Origin: Diphasiastrum complanatum
Taxonomy: Eukaryota; Streptophyta; Lycopodiopsida; Lycopodiales; Lycopodiaceae
DNA length: 64,000 nt
Direction of reading: 5' to 3'
Assembly (NCBI GenBank): GCA_029204225.1
Contig: CM055099.1
Coordinates: 49,991,034 to 50,055,033, forward strand
Shown: positions 33,074-44,852 of the stretch, piece by piece
How positions within the stretch are numbered: the stretch's first letter is position 1
Layout: every line of letters starts with the position of its first letter
Notes under the pieces: generated by a model
What the model was told of the DNA's origin: nothing
Seen by the model: only the letters and a program-made list of their open reading frames with translations
Databases searched by the model: none
Program-made: the position numbers and the translations under genes

Positions 33074-34321
33074 TGATGCAAAAGAAATACACTCAGAAAA
33101 TGCAAACTCCTGCTAGAACTCTGGTGAAAAACTAATAAAAGAAAATCTCAAACGATTCGCGAAATTTTTCGCGAAACTCAAATTATTTCTGTTCGAGAAT
33201 AATTCGTGTTGGATCAATCAAGCCCTGTAACACAATGAAATGAAACGAGACGAAATCTAGACGAAAACGAAATGAAGCGAAGCGAAGCAAAACTTAAACG
33301 AGCTCTGACATTTATCCATGTTGAAAGCATAGAGATCGCGAAACGACATGAAACGAAACAAAGCACAAGCATTCGCGAAAAGATCAATCAGGCTCTGTAA
33401 CGAGATGAGACGAGACGAAACAAAACAAGACGAAACGAAACGAAACGTAACTTAGGTGAGCTCTGAAATTGATTTACCCTTATGGCCAAGTGATCGCAAA
33501 GCAAAGCGAGGCGAAACACAAAGCGAAAGGATTCGCGAACAAGATCAATTCGTCAAGAATTTAGATATGATCGCTGGTCACTGTCAGCTATATCATTCCT
33601 ACAATCCTTCAGAGAGTAGGCAGACACTACTGATCTACGTTGACAAATTAATATAGCATTCAATGAAATCAAACTAAAGTGAAAAATTAAATAAGCAAGT
33701 GAATCAGACACACGAATAGTAGCAGACAAAAATACATTCAAGATCATACAATCATACAGAATAATACGTGCACAACAACTACAATATTATCTATTGATTC
33801 TCTTGATTCTTCAAGCACTGCATGACAGATCCACGCTGTGCGTTTGCGTGAGAGAAAATATAGTTCTCTCACGAATTGTGTCTCGCTTACTAGCGGACTT
33901 ATGGATCTACAGATCCTCTACAGAATTGTCTCGCACGCAAGCGGACATGTATTTTGTATTTTTTTGTCTTCAGACTTCTTGTCTTGCTTACTAGCATTGG
34001 TATTATGCATCAAACAGAAAGTATATAGTTAGCAAACTTTTTCGTGTCGCATCATGTAACTTACAGATTAGAAAAGATTATACATCTATAACTAATCACG
34101 AATTACAAGAGTGGCAGATTAGCCACAAACTTTTGTACCCCATGATACTTGGCTGATCTTCTTGGCCGTTTGTGGAGCAAGAAAGATTTTGTGTTGCAAA
34201 ACAGTTTCGTGTCGTGTGTCGCAAAATTGTTCACGAACAATTTCGTTTCTTGTGTCTTTTCTGTCAAAATCTGTGTGGAGAGCTAGCATGGCTTTGGCAA
34301 TAGAAACATTTTGTTTCATCA
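33074..34321 (-). repeat. 3' LTR of copia D
   Basis: 1248 bases. On the minus strand it starts TGATGAAACAAAATG and ends TTTTGCATCA. Contains a low-complexity CGAAAC/GCGAAGC field at 33180-33540 and closely matches 38504-39788. Just beyond it, at 34368-34397, a 20-base phrase CTCCTCTGTTTCTCGAATA is duplicated in tandem in the interior. Confidence 0.92.
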
Positions 34322-34329
34322 GCTCCCTC

Positions 34330-35099
34330 TCAAAGCATGATAGCTTGACGACTCCAAGACTGCTCCTCTGTTTCTCGAATACTCCTCTGTTTCTCGAATA
34401 GACTTTGTCTAGGGCCTTTGTGAAAATGTCAACAACCATGTCTTTCGTTCCAATGAAGGTGGTCTGCAACATCTTCTTGCCAATCAGATCCCTTATCAGG
34501 TGGTATTTGATCACAATGTGTTTCGTACTTGAGTTAAACATAGGGTCTTTCGTCAAATGTATTGCAGATGTGTTGTCCATCTGCAAAACCAGAGGTTCAT
34601 TTTTCATTTCGCCCAATTCTTTAAGAAACTATCTGGGCCAAATTATTTTGTTGGCCATCTTTGTTGCTGCAACGTACTCTTCTTCACAGGATGACTAAGC
34701 TACAATGGTCTACTTCTTGCTGACCCAGAGAATTGTTGTTCCTGACGCAATGGTGCTTCCTCCTGAGAAACTTTTATAGTCGTCCTTGAGAGATGCCCAG
34801 CTAGCATCACTGTAGGAAAGCATCTGAAACCTTGCACCACGACAATAACACAAATCACAATCCTTTGTTAATTGAAGATATTGCAAAATTTGTTTTGCAA
34901 TCTTCCAATGTGTCGAGCCTGGATTCGTGTTGAATTGGCTCATTCTGAACATTGCATAAGCAATGTCAGGGCGTGTGTTATCTGCAAGGTACATCAACGA
35001 TCCTATCAGTCTCCTGTAAGGTGTGAGCTGCATCAATTCTCTCTCTTCTTCGGTCCTCAAACAATTTTCGTTCGTCAGTACTGTTTCTCTATAAGCCAA
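34330..35099 (-). pseudogene. Copia D RNase H and end of RT
   Basis: Reads LTPYRRLIGSLMYLADNTRPDIAYA, then RNase H LSYSDASWASLKDDYKSFSGG, TILWVSKK, a stop, a degraded SSCEEEYVAA, LQMDNTSAIHLTKDP, STKHIVIKYHLIRD and DMVVDIFTKALDK (about 34425). Acidic catalytic positions (SDAS, EEEY, MDNT) are still visible. At least three stops interrupt it (34706-34708 and two near 34640-34700). A purine tract (GAGAGGGAGCTGA) precedes the 3' LTR. Confidence 0.85.
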
Positions 35100-35930
35100 G
35101 GTAACACCTGGCTTCTCCCATATCTACAATCTCAAAATGTTTTGAGATGTCTTTCTTCACTTCAGCAATCAACTTCTCACTTTTGCAGAGTATCAGAGTG
35201 TCGTCCACATACCCAACCACAATGATGATCTTCCCATCTGTAATTCTCACATACACATTGGAATCAGCGATAAGTGGCTTGAATCCTAAGGATTTCAGGA
35301 CTTGATCTTCCTTCTTGTACAATTGTCAAGCTGACTACTTCAGACCATAGATACTCCTATGCATTTTGCATGCATAATCAGGAAGTGAATTTGAGACATA
35401 TCCTGGGGGTTGATCCATGTATATCCTGAGGTCATAATGTGGATCCTGAGGTCATAAGAAACTGCATATGCAAATAGTAAACGTAGGGACGAATGTTTCA
35501 TGACAAGAGAGAAGGTTTCAGAATAGTCAATACCATATCTCTAAGAAAATTCCTTCGCTACAAATCTTGCCTTATATTTTGAAACTTGTAAACCCATTTG
35601 CATTTTATAGCCTTTCGCTTATCTGGTAATGGCTACAATGTCCATAACTGGTTCTTCCTCATGGATTCCATCTCCTTGTTCATGGCTTGGATCCATTTGT
35701 CCTTCTCTGGACATTTAATTGCCTCCTTGAATGTCTGTGGTTCGCCACTGAATCCACAAGACTCTTCTGATGTGGAAGTTGAGTTGCCTGACACATATCT
35801 TGTTGTCGCTCTTCATTGTCTTGTTGATCTTCTAGGAGATACTCCTAGAACTGCAATGCCTTTGTCTTTGTCTACTCTGCTAGGTCCTAACCATCTTGGT
35901 TTACAACTACTATAGCAAAAGGCTGCCTCT
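35089..35930 (-). pseudogene. Copia D reverse transcriptase, decayed
   Basis: The best part is 35322-35089: LKSLGFKPLIADSNVYVR, then VVGYVDDTLILCKSEKLIAEVKKD with an intact YVDD. Upstream readings include KCPEKDKWIQAMNKEMESM (about 35720-35660) and CKWVYKFQ (about 35610-35580). The palm segment around 35440-35560 is rearranged; a GATCCTGAGGTCATAA phrase is duplicated at 35425-35460, so an internal tandem duplication broke the frame. Not functional. Confidence 0.8.
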
Positions 35931-35949
35931 CGAATATTTCGTCTTCTGA

Positions 35950-37137
35950 TTAGTCACTCAAATGCGAAGCGACTCGAAAATCTTTGTTTTCGTGTTCGTC
36001 TTCTGCTCTCTCTGTCACAGGTGGCAGATCATAGTACTGTCTTTCAAGAACTTCATAGCTGGCAGGACCATTGTTGGCCATTGTTCTGCTCTCATCAAAT
36101 CTGACATCTTTGACTGTCTTCACAGTGTTCATTTCTGGCATGTAGACTCTATAGTATGATGAATTATTGTCATATCCTACAAGATATCCTTGTTCAGCTT
36201 TCTCATCAAGCTTCCTTCAAAGCTTATCAGGGATATGTGCATAAGTTGCACAGCCAAAGATTCTGATGTGAGTCAGATTGGGTTTTCTACCCCACCATAA
36301 TTCGTGTGGTGTCGTGTGAGGGCTACCAGACTTTCCTGTCTTATTTTGAATGTACGCAGGTGTAGCTACTGCTTCAGCCCATAGTACTCTTGGAGTCTTC
36401 GAGTAGGCCATCATGCATCTGGCAGCTTCCATCAGAATTCTATTCTTTCTTTCAATAACATCGTTGTGCTGCAGTATGTAAGATGTAGTCCTTCTGTGAA
36501 TGATTCCAAGGTCATTGTAGAAGTTAGGGAAGCGATTCGAGATGTATTCGCCACCTCGATCTATTCAAATCTGTTTCACTTTGTTGCCAGTGCATCTCTC
36601 TGCCCAAGTCACATACTCTGTGAATTTGTCAAATGCTTCTGATTTATTCTGAATAATATACACTCTGACAAATTTACTATAATCATCAATAAAGGTAATG
36701 TAATATTTCTAGCCTCCTACTGAGATCACATTGAAAGGCCCACAGATGTCAGAATGCACTAACTCCAGAACCTTGGTCGTATTGTAGGAGTCCTTGACAA
36801 ATGGAGTGCGTGACATCTTACCCTTCAGACATGCATCATAGGTGGTCGAACTATTCGCATTCGAGATGCTAACCCATGTTGTTGCTCCATGATGGCTTGC
36901 TTGGTAAAGTGCCATCAAGTTCATGTGGCATAGTCTCCTGTGCCACAAAGTGTCTGGCGAATCATCATGAGTCTGATGCACTTGATCTATAGGTAGGCAT
37001 ACCTTCAGGTGATATAGATTGTCTTTTCTTCTGTCTTGAGTGATTAGGGTACTGGTACTAGCATCAACAACGTTGCATGCTTCATCCGAGAACGTCACAT
37101 GCATCCCTACATCAGCTATTCTTGCCACAGATAGCAA
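35950..37137 (-). pseudogene. Copia D integrase
   Basis: Zinc domain: LWHRRLCHMNL gives the two His; TYDACLKGK has Tyr where the first of the two Cys is expected. Catalytic core: LELVHSDICGPFNV (first Asp), DRGGEYISNRF (second Asp, about 36555), HNDVIERKNRILMEAARCM (Glu). The C-terminal part PHELWWGRKPNLTHIRIFGC and the linker to RT are readable. Stops occur at 36713-36715, near 36563 and near 36214. The DDE triad is visible but the ORF is not continuous. Confidence 0.85.
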
Positions 37138-37259
37138 GTCCTGCTATAGTGAAGGCACAAATAGAACATCTTCGAGTCATCTGTCTTTGCCATTCGTGTT
37201 GAGCCATAGTGAACCAATACCATTCACTTGGTGTCTGGATCCATCTCCAAGAACAATGA

Positions 37260-38411
37260 ATCTTGATGGATCAGCACTTCGAAAATGAGACATGATTCAT
37301 CTTGATGTTACAAAGTGTGAGGTAGCTCATGAGTCTAGGATCACCTCCTATGTGTCAAGTGTTGACACTGCACACACGTCTGCACAAATGTAGACAGTCA
37401 AATTATTTCTGTTCGATCTCTCTTCGCCCATTTTTGAGCTCTCTAGCTCCTCGACATAGGATGAACTATTGTTGTTCTCCTGTCTGTTCTGTGCTGATTT
37501 GTTTCTTGGGTTCAGGTGGCAATCCATGGCTGCATGACCCTTCTTGTGACAGTGGATACAGTCAATTTTTGAATTGAGCCAACACGTACCGACTGTGTGC
37601 CCTTCGTGTCTACATCTCACATAGGTCTTCTTGTCTCCACCTTGCTGTTTCGACCTTCCTTTGTTTTTCCATTTGCCTTTGCTAGTCCCTTCTGCTTGCT
37701 GATCACGATCCTGCTTTCGATCTGACTCTCTCTTAGTCTTGGATTGTTTCTTTGTCTTTTCTTTGTTGTTGTAGAGGGCTTGGTCAGAAGCATCCTTGTG
37801 ATCAAGGTGCTCTCAAGCCTCAACTTCCTCTCGAATCTCGACAATTGCCTTTTCGAGAGACATTGTAGGATCCTTTGCAAGCATGGTTCTGGTTGTTTGG
37901 AAAGATCTAGGTAAGGCTGTCAACAGATAAGTGAGCTGCTTCTTTGTTGACACTGCATTTTTTGCTCCAGAATTGTGTAGTGATAGGAATAGATCCTTCA
38001 TCTTCCTTACAAAAGAAGTGAGATCTTTGTCATCCCACTACAAGTTTGTCACCTGATCTTCTAGCATCATTATTTGACTGCGTGATTTTGTTTGAAATCT
38101 TGTGAGCAGTGTATCCCAGATCTTTTTGCCTTGGAGAGTGTAGCCAGGTCAGGTGTGAAACTATCCTTGATGGATGATGATAGCAAGGCTACTGCCTTGT
38201 CATTTTTCTCCCTCCATTCACATAGCTTCTTGCCTGTTGTTGTAGGCATCTCCTCGGTGCCATCTACCCAGGGGAATAATCCTTCACTCTTTAGTATCAG
38301 CGAGGTTTTAACTTTCCATGCTAGAAAGTTAGATCCTGATGAATCCAAAACTATATAGATCTTGGACTGTATGCTGCTGATTGAAGCCATTGCTTCTGAA
38401 TTTCTGTTCAC
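37260..38411 (-). pseudogene. Copia D gag and protease
   Basis: Gag begins near 38411 or at the internal Met (MASISSIQSKIYIVLDSSGSN), with FLAWKVKTSLILKSEG. It shifts near 38130 and continues as DLFLSLHNSGAKNAVSTKKQLTYLLTALPRSFQ and NSKIDCIHCHKKGHAAMDC, an intact CCHC knuckle. A preceding knuckle, VRCRHEGHTVGTC, has Tyr for its first Cys. The protease follows at about 37345: ILDS, stop, ATSHF, with the active-site Gly codon replaced by TGA. Confidence 0.82.
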
Positions 38412-38490
38412 TTGTTGATGGTTGATTATTTGAATGCTTAGCCTCCTGGATCTGGTAGCTTTTTGGCTATGTCAGACGATGACAAACCTG

Positions 38491-38503
38491 GCTTTGATAC
38501 CAC
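38491..38503 (-). promoter_or_regulatory. Primer-binding site of copia D
   Basis: On the minus strand, one base after the LTR's terminal CA, the sequence is TGGTATCAAAGCC, close to the initiator Met tRNA complement used by most plant copia elements. Confidence 0.9.
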
Positions 38504-39788
38504 TGATGCAAAAAAAAATGCACTCATAAAATGCAAATTCCTACTAGAACTCTGGTGACAAACTGATAAAAGAAAATCTCGAACAATTTGTGAAACTTTT
38601 CGCGAAACTCGAATTATTTCCGTTCGAGAATAATTTGTGTTGGATCAATTAGGCCCTGTAACACAACGAAACGAAATGAGACAAAATCTAGACGAAAATG
38701 AAGCGAAGCAAAGTGAAGCGAAACGAAACTTAAACGAACTCTAACATTGATTCATGCTAAAAGCATAGAGATCGCGAAACGACAGAAAATGAAACGAAGC
38801 ACAAGTATTCACGAAAATATCAATCAGGCTCTGTAACGAGATGAGATGAGACGAAACAAAACAAGACGAAATGAAACGAAACGAAACGAAAATTAGGTGA
38901 GATCTGAAATTGATTTTCCCTTATGGCCAAGTGATCGCAAAGCAAAGCGAGGCGAAACACGAAGCGACAGGATTCGCTAACAAGATTAGTTCGTCAGGAA
39001 TTCAGATATGATCGCTGGTCACTGTCGGCTATATCATTCCTACAATCCTTCAAAGAGTAGTCAAACACTGCTGATCTACATTGACAAATTAATATAGCAT
39101 TCAACGAAATCAAACCAAAGTGCGAAATTAAATGAGCAAGTGAATCAGACACACGAATAGTAACAGACAAAAATACATTCCAGATCATACAATCATACAA
39201 AATAATATGTGCACAACAGCTACAATATTATCTATTGATTCTCTTGATTCTTCAAGCACTGCATGACAGATCCACACAGTGCATTGGCAATACAGTTCTC
39301 TCACGAATTGTGTCTCACTTACTAGCGAACTCTGGATCTACAGATTCTCTACAGAATTGTCTCGCACGCAGGCGGACATGTATTCTGTATTTTTTTTGTC
39401 TTCAGACTTCTTGTCTTGCTTACTAGCATTGGCATTATGCATCAAACAAAAAGTACATAGTTCGCAAACTTTTTCGTGTCGCGTCGTGTAACTTACAGAT
39501 TAGAAAAGATTATACATTTACAACTAATCGCAAATTACAAGAGTGGCAGATTAGCCACGATCTAGAATACTTTTGCTGATGTCATGATATTTGATCAAAT
39601 ATTTGTACCCCATGATACTTGGCTAACCTTCTTGGCATTCGTGGAGCAAGAAAGATTTTGTGTCATGAAACAATTTCGTGTCGTGTCGCGAAATTGTTCG
39701 CGAACAATTTCGTTTCTTGTGTCTTTCCTGTCAAAATCTGTGTGGAGAGCTAGCATGTCTTTGGCACTAGAAACATTTTGTTTCTTCA
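38504..39788 (-). repeat. 5' LTR of copia D
   Basis: 1285 bases; TGAAGAAACAAAATG to TTTTTGCATCA on the minus strand. It shares with the 3' LTR the long CGAAAC-rich low-complexity field (38640-38990). Confidence 0.92.
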
Positions 39789-39793
39789 AGCTA

Positions 39794-40182
39794 CTCTCTC
39801 TTACAAATAGCTAGTATCATGTACTAATCTCATTTTTTTGTCTCTCGTGGATCCTATATATAGAGAATGGAGAGACAATTGATCTAATCTTTAGTAGTTA
39901 AAAGAACATCCTAACTCTTATTTCCTCTAGTTAGTTGTCCTTGTCCATCTTTGTTTTCTAGCATCGCCTTTTCACGCTCTGGTTTCATTTTCAAAAAAAT
40001 GCAAAAATTGTGACAAAAGCGACAAGAGCCCAAAAATCCCTAACTTACAAAATTGGCTTTGCTAAAAAAGCGAAGGTCAAAAATTCCGAAGCGAAAATCC
40101 CGAAGTAAAACTAAAATACCGAAGGCCGAAAACTACCAAAGTGAGAAAAAGTGGCGAAGTGAAAAAATTCTGAAGCAAAGAA
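39794..40182 (-). repeat. 3' LTR of copia C, proximal part
   Basis: Matches 44405-44800 (CTCTCTCTTACRAATAGCTAG onward, including the CGAAGGCCGAAAA low-complexity text). Its outer edge is deleted at the joint with pol near 40183-40190. TATATATAGAG at about 39855 is a candidate TATA region shared with the 5' LTR. Confidence 0.88.
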
Positions 40183-40189
40183 AGAAGCG

Positions 40190-41369
40190 TGCAACTCCTT
40201 TTTCTAAATCAGATCTTTGATGTGGTGGTACTGCAGTGGAATGTGCTTGGTTTTGGAGTGAAAAACGAGATCCTCGGTGAGGTGGATTGCACTTTGGCTA
40301 TCCATATTCATTATCGTGGGCTAAACCTGTTCTTCACTCAACTCGTTCAACAACATTCGAAGCCACACTATCTCATTTGTGTTTTTAGATGCAACAACAT
40401 ATTCTGCTTCACACGAGAATTGAGCAACCAAGGTCTTCTTCTTGCATACCCAGTTTACTACTGATCTGCAAAGCAGAAAACATCCACCAAAGATAGACTT
40501 ACTGTCATCTCTGTTGCTAGCCCAAGTGGCATCACTATATGCAAGTAATTCAAAATTAGAATCACTGCTGAAGGTTATCCCATACCTAGTTGTATTTTTA
40601 AAGTACTGAACGACTCTCTTGGCCATTCTCCAATGCTTCTTGTCTGGATTATCAACAAATTGGCTAAGTTAGTATACCGCCACAACAATGTCAGGTCTGG
40701 TGCAAACTGCCAAGTACATGAGGCCGCCAAAAAGGTTCCGATACGACACTATTGCCATTCTCCCATTTTCTGCATCATCTTTTGGGCAGTCATCCTTGGT
40801 CAATCTTGCTCTTTCTTCCATAGGAGTGCATTTTTCTTTGCACTTTGTCATCTTGTAATCTTTCAAAATCTTCAACGCATATTTTTCTTGTATTAGGTGG
40901 AGAGTTTCTCTGCACTTTTTTATGTCTATCTGCAGTCCCACACATATCTGCAGTTCTCCAAGATCTGAAATGTCAAACTCATTAGATATTTGAGTTTTTA
41001 TTTTCAGGATTAATTTCAGACAATTCCCTATTATTAGATAATCATCAACAAACAGTGTCATGAATACAAAACTGTCACCATCTCTGATTGTATATATATT
41101 ATAGTTATATAACAAGGCATGCATTTCGATTGACTTAAGATAAAGATCAATTGTACTATGCCATGCTCTTGCAGGCTTTTCAATTCATAAATGCATTTTG
41201 TCAGTCTGCATACAAATTCTGGATGATCCTCATCCACAAAACCTTCTAATTGTGTCATATATATATCTTCATCAATGTTCCCATATAGGAACGCTGCTTT
41301 CACATCAATCTGGTGAATTTCTTGATTGTACCTCATAGCATATGCTAAGAGTGTTCTTATGCTGGCCAT
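40190..41369 (-). pseudogene. Copia C reverse transcriptase and RNase H
   Basis: 41369-41170 carries EIHQIDVKAAFLYGNIDEDIYM. After a frameshift near 41175, 41124-40669 carries SFVFMTLFVDDYLIIG (FVDD in place of the common YVDD), NEFDISDLGELQICVGLQI and LFGGLMYLAVCTRPDIV. RNase H continues with LAYSDATWASNRDDSKSI, SCEAEYVVASKNTNEIVWLRML, and MDSQSAIHLTE in the region of 40330-40290. It ends in TKHIPLQYHHIKDLI, a stop, KKEL, and then passes directly into the LTR, losing the last part of pol. Confidence 0.87.
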
Positions 41370-41819
41370 TTTTACCGTGGGAGAGAAGGTTTAGAAATAA
41401 TCAATTCCTTCCTTTTGTGAGAAACCTCTTGCCACTAATCTGGCTTTGTAGCGGACCATTGCACCTGCTACATTTGTTGCTTATAGCTTTTCTTCCAGTA
41501 GATAACATTGTCAATTCCCATGCTCTGTTCCTTTCCATGGATTGCAGTTCTTCCTGCATGGCTTAATGGCATTGCTTACTTTCACTGCTCTGGCCCGCTT
41601 CCTGAAAAGTTTCTGGCTCTTCTGTGATCCCTTAAAAGTTCGTATATACATGACTCATCTCAGCATTCTCAATCACCTTCAGTAAAGGTGTTCACGACCT
41701 CACTGGTTGGGTCATTATCATTCGACGCCCTTCCACTAATGTTGCTTCTGTAAATCCAGATTGTCTTGCTTGTACTTGAACTTGTATGTTCTGCCTATGC
41801 CCCTCATCTGGTGGCAGTA

Positions 41820-42984
41820 CTAGTTGAGCTGGGGGATTTGTGAATGCCTCCTCAACTTCACTTGTGTCTGTTCTGGTAAAATATGGGTACTCATGGAAAT
41901 CAGCACCTGATTCTCGATTAGATCTCGAGAACTGTCCTTCGTCAAACTTAACATCTCTACTGACAAAAATTTTCTTGGCAGTGGATCGTACAACTTGTAT
42001 CCAGCTGTCTCAGATGGGTAGCCGATAAAGATGGCCTTGGAAGACTTTTCATCCAATTTCTTTCTCTTTTGATCTGGTGTGTGCATATAGACATCACATC
42101 CAAAAATCCTGACATGTGAGAGGTCTAGCCTTTTGCAGAACCATACTTCATATGGAGTCTTGCCCCTGACAGCCCCTATCAATGTTCAATTCTACAAGTA
42201 AGTTGAAGCCGCTACTACGGCTTCCCAGAATTCCTTAGGCAATCCTGACTGAATCAGAGCTGCATCCATTAGCGTCATGTTTTTCCTTTCTGCCACATCG
42301 TTATGTTGTGGGGTATAAGGAATGGTATACTACTTGGAAATGCCTTCCTTTATGTACTGCCTTTGAACTCGTTTCTAGTGTATTCTCCTCCATTGTCAGA
42401 TCGTAGTGCCTTCGATTTGCTCTGTAGATGCCTTTCTGCCTAGGCTTGAAAGCACTCGAACTTTGCAAGGCTTCTGATTTTTATTTTAGAAAATAAATCA
42501 CAGTCATATGACTGTACTCATCAATAAATGTGACAAAATATCTTGATCCTGATATTGAGTCAACCGCCATTGGTCCACACATATCTGAGTGTACCAGGTC
42601 AAGTGGCGCCTTCGCTCTGGTCGCCTGCCCCGAGAAAGATTCCCGACTCTATTTCTCTAGAACACAAATCTGACAGAAATTTAAATGTTGTTGGATAACA
42701 CTCACCCCCATTTCCAGACCTTCCTTTGTCATGTGATAGAGCATTTTCATGTTGATATGCCCCATTCTTTTGTGCCACAGTTTTGATTCACTGTCATAAG
42801 AGGTGATAGCCAATGCATTATCCACTCCCTCTGAAATTATGACCTGGTACAAATTGCCTCTTCTGGGTGCAGTTACAATGACCTTGTTAGAGCATCCGTC
42901 ATGTACTCTACATTCGTTCTGATCAAAAGAGATCTTCATGTCCAGATCTACCATTCTTGCGATAGATAACAGGTCCCTCTTCAA
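41820..42984 (-). pseudogene. Copia C integrase
   Basis: LLSIARMVDLDMKISF leads into the zinc domain, KLWHKRMGHIN ... FCQICVLEK, with both His and both Cys kept. After a stop the core reads LDLVHSDMCGPMAVDS, then FVTFIDEYSHMTVIYF, SDNGGEY (about 42395) and AERKN (about 42290). The three acidic positions are visible across several frames. The C-terminal GKTPYEVWFCKRLDLSHVRIFGCDVYMHTPDQKRKK lies at 42165-42050. At least three shifts in 42180-42480 break the ORF. Confidence 0.85.
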
Positions 42985-43039
42985 TTATGGCACATATAGT
43001 GCCCCCTCTAGATCTCTACATCCATTAGGCATCATCATC

Positions 43040-44100
43040 TGGATTATTCCAGTTCCTTCCACTTTATGTTGGCTATCATCACCAAGCTTGACTGATCTAG
43101 ATGTGTAGTTTGGTTGAAACTTTTGCAGGAGTTCTTTCCTGAACGTAACATGGACAGTAGCTCAGAATCTATTATTACACCGAAACAATTCTCTTGTGTG
43201 AGATATGCAGTGTCTCCTTCTCCCTCTATCAACACAAATGTGTTGGCATCTTCATCTTGTTGTGGGGACGATTTTGTTGCGTGCACGCTGTCCTTCCTAA
43301 GAACTTTTCCTTTGAAAGCCTTTGACTTAGGATTGTACCAACACTCACTTGCATAGTGTCCTGTCTTCTGATAGTGAAAGCAGGTAACATCCTTCTTGTC
43401 CCGCTTCTTATAATTGCCTGTATTTTTGCTTCTAGTTGGTTCTTGCTTCTGGAAAAATCTCCTCGCTGAGCATTATTCCCTTCTGCTTTTACAAATAGGG
43501 CCTTCTCATTATCTTCCTTTTGCTCAGCCTGCTGTCGTATCAGCTTTTCCTCTACGATAGCCTTTGCTACATCATCAAAGGTAATATCGGGAGATCTCAT
43601 TTAGATTGTTCTTAATGACTGGTAGGCCTATGGAAGTGATCTGATTAGAAACATAAATCATTATGTAGGTGGTATTCTGTGCTCCACTCATGCTGCCACT
43701 AGCTGTGCAAAGATGGTTTTCATGTTGTTCACATGAGAATCAAGATCAACACCATCCCAGTTTAAGCTGAACAGTTGAGTTGTTAGATGCAAGACCTCTT
43801 TCTTGGTCTTTGCTCATACTTTTTCTATAGGCTCTACTAGATCTGTCGACTGTGATCAAGATCATCAACATTCATCAGGATTTCTTCTGTCAATGACAAA
43901 GTGATAAGAGCTACAACTTTATCATCCTTTCTTCTCCATTCGTTAATTCTGACTTCATTCTCTTATGGCATTGCTTTAGTGCCATCCACGACGCACCATA
44001 AACCTTCTCCTTTTAGGAGAATCATGGTTCTTCTTTTCCAGTGACCATAGTTCGATCCATCAAGAATCATAGTGATTTTCTGTGTAATGTTGGAAGCCAT
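43040..44100 (-). pseudogene. Copia C gag and protease
   Basis: ATG at 44100, 36 bases inside the primer-binding site, starts MASNITQKITMILDGSNYGHW, the usual copia gag opening. Stops and shifts follow from about 43955. A readable middle is ITFDDVAKAIVEEKLIRQQ (43590-43530). The zinc knuckle near 43385 reads CFHYQKTGHYASEC, with Tyr for the second Cys. The protease active site should lie near 43170 (FGVIIDSELLSML), where the DSG triplet is altered to DSE. Confidence 0.82.
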
Positions 44101-44135
44101 TCTGGCCCGTCTTGGAGTTCCACTTTTAAAACTTG

Positions 44136-44147
44136 CTCTGATACCAC
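44136..44147 (-). promoter_or_regulatory. Primer-binding site of copia C
   Basis: TGGTATCAGAGC on the minus strand, a perfect match to the classic copia initiator Met tRNA primer site, directly inside the 5' LTR. Confidence 0.93.
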
Positions 44148-44852
44148 TGATAGAAAATGTGGAAGCTCAAATGGAGAAACAAGAATTATCTAGTTTCTAC
44201 TACTGCAACATATGGCAGACAACAATTACAGATTTTTAACATGAGAATGGAAATAATGGGTGGACGAGAAAATGAATCAATCAGACAAAAAACAATTGCA
44301 GATTACTGCGTCTAATGCACTCTTGCATTTATATCATTTGAATTACAGATTTACAACAGAACTTGTGCACTGTTTGGATCCCAAACAACACGTTACCAAA
44401 AGAGAGCTACTCTCTCTTACGAATAGCTAGTATCATGTACTAACCTCATTTTTCTGTCTCTCGTGGATCCTATATATAGAGAATGGAGAGACAATTGATC
44501 TAATCTCTAGTACTTAAAAGAACATCCTAACTGTAATTACTTCTAGTTAGTTGTCCTTGTCCATTAATTTTTCCTGCATTGTCAATTCACGCTCTGGTTT
44601 TGTTTTTGCAAAAATGCAAAAAATGCAAAAACTAGGACAAAAGTGAGAAGAGCCCAAAATCCCTAACTTACAAAATTGGCTTTGCTAAAAAAGCGAAGGC
44701 CGAAAATACCAAAGCAAAAATCCCAAAGTAAGAGTAGGATACCGAAGGCTGAAAACTAACGAAGTGAGAAAAAGTGGCGAAGAGAGCAAATCCCAAAGCG
44801 AAGAAAGAAGCGTACCAAAATCCCAAAGGATTCCGAAGTTCACAGATTTCCA
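44148..44852 (-). repeat. LTR shared by copia C and an upstream tandem copy
   Basis: 705 bases, TGGAAATCTG to TTCTATCA on the minus strand. Its inner end abuts the copia C primer-binding site. Its outer end abuts a polypurine tract and pol C-terminus of another copy, so it serves as 5' LTR for one and 3' LTR for the other. Confidence 0.88.

Larger units (their letters stand above)
33074..39788 (-). mobile_element. Ty1/copia element D, full length, TSD AGCTA
   Basis: Full 6715-bp minus-strand element: 5' LTR 39788-38504, primer-binding site 38503-38491, gag-pol, polypurine tract, 3' LTR 34321-33074. It is flanked by a perfect AGCTA duplication (33069-33073 and 39789-39793). The uninterrupted target sequence is visible in copia C's other LTR near 44405. 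Coding is broken throughout, so it is full length but dead. Confidence 0.93.
32812..44852 (-). mobile_element. Ty1/copia element C (host of copia D)
   Basis: Minus-strand element with 5' LTR 44852-44148, primer-binding site, gag to RNase H (44100-40200), and a 3' LTR in two parts (40182-39794 and 33073-32812) separated by copia D. The two 3' LTR parts join to match the 5' LTR, and the joint carries the AGCTA duplication of the intruder. The pol/3' LTR joint near 40190 has lost the end of pol and the start of the LTR compared with the 5' copy. Left flank is AATTA (32807-32811). The right flank is another copy's pol, so no target duplication can be tested. Confidence 0.88.

Noticed and set aside
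34162-35225. Plus-strand ORFs of about 80-120 codons (also 35598-35915, 37040-37288, 40189-40896, 43114-43356)
   Set aside because: They lie opposite clearly recognisable minus-strand copia gag-pol frames and show no motifs.
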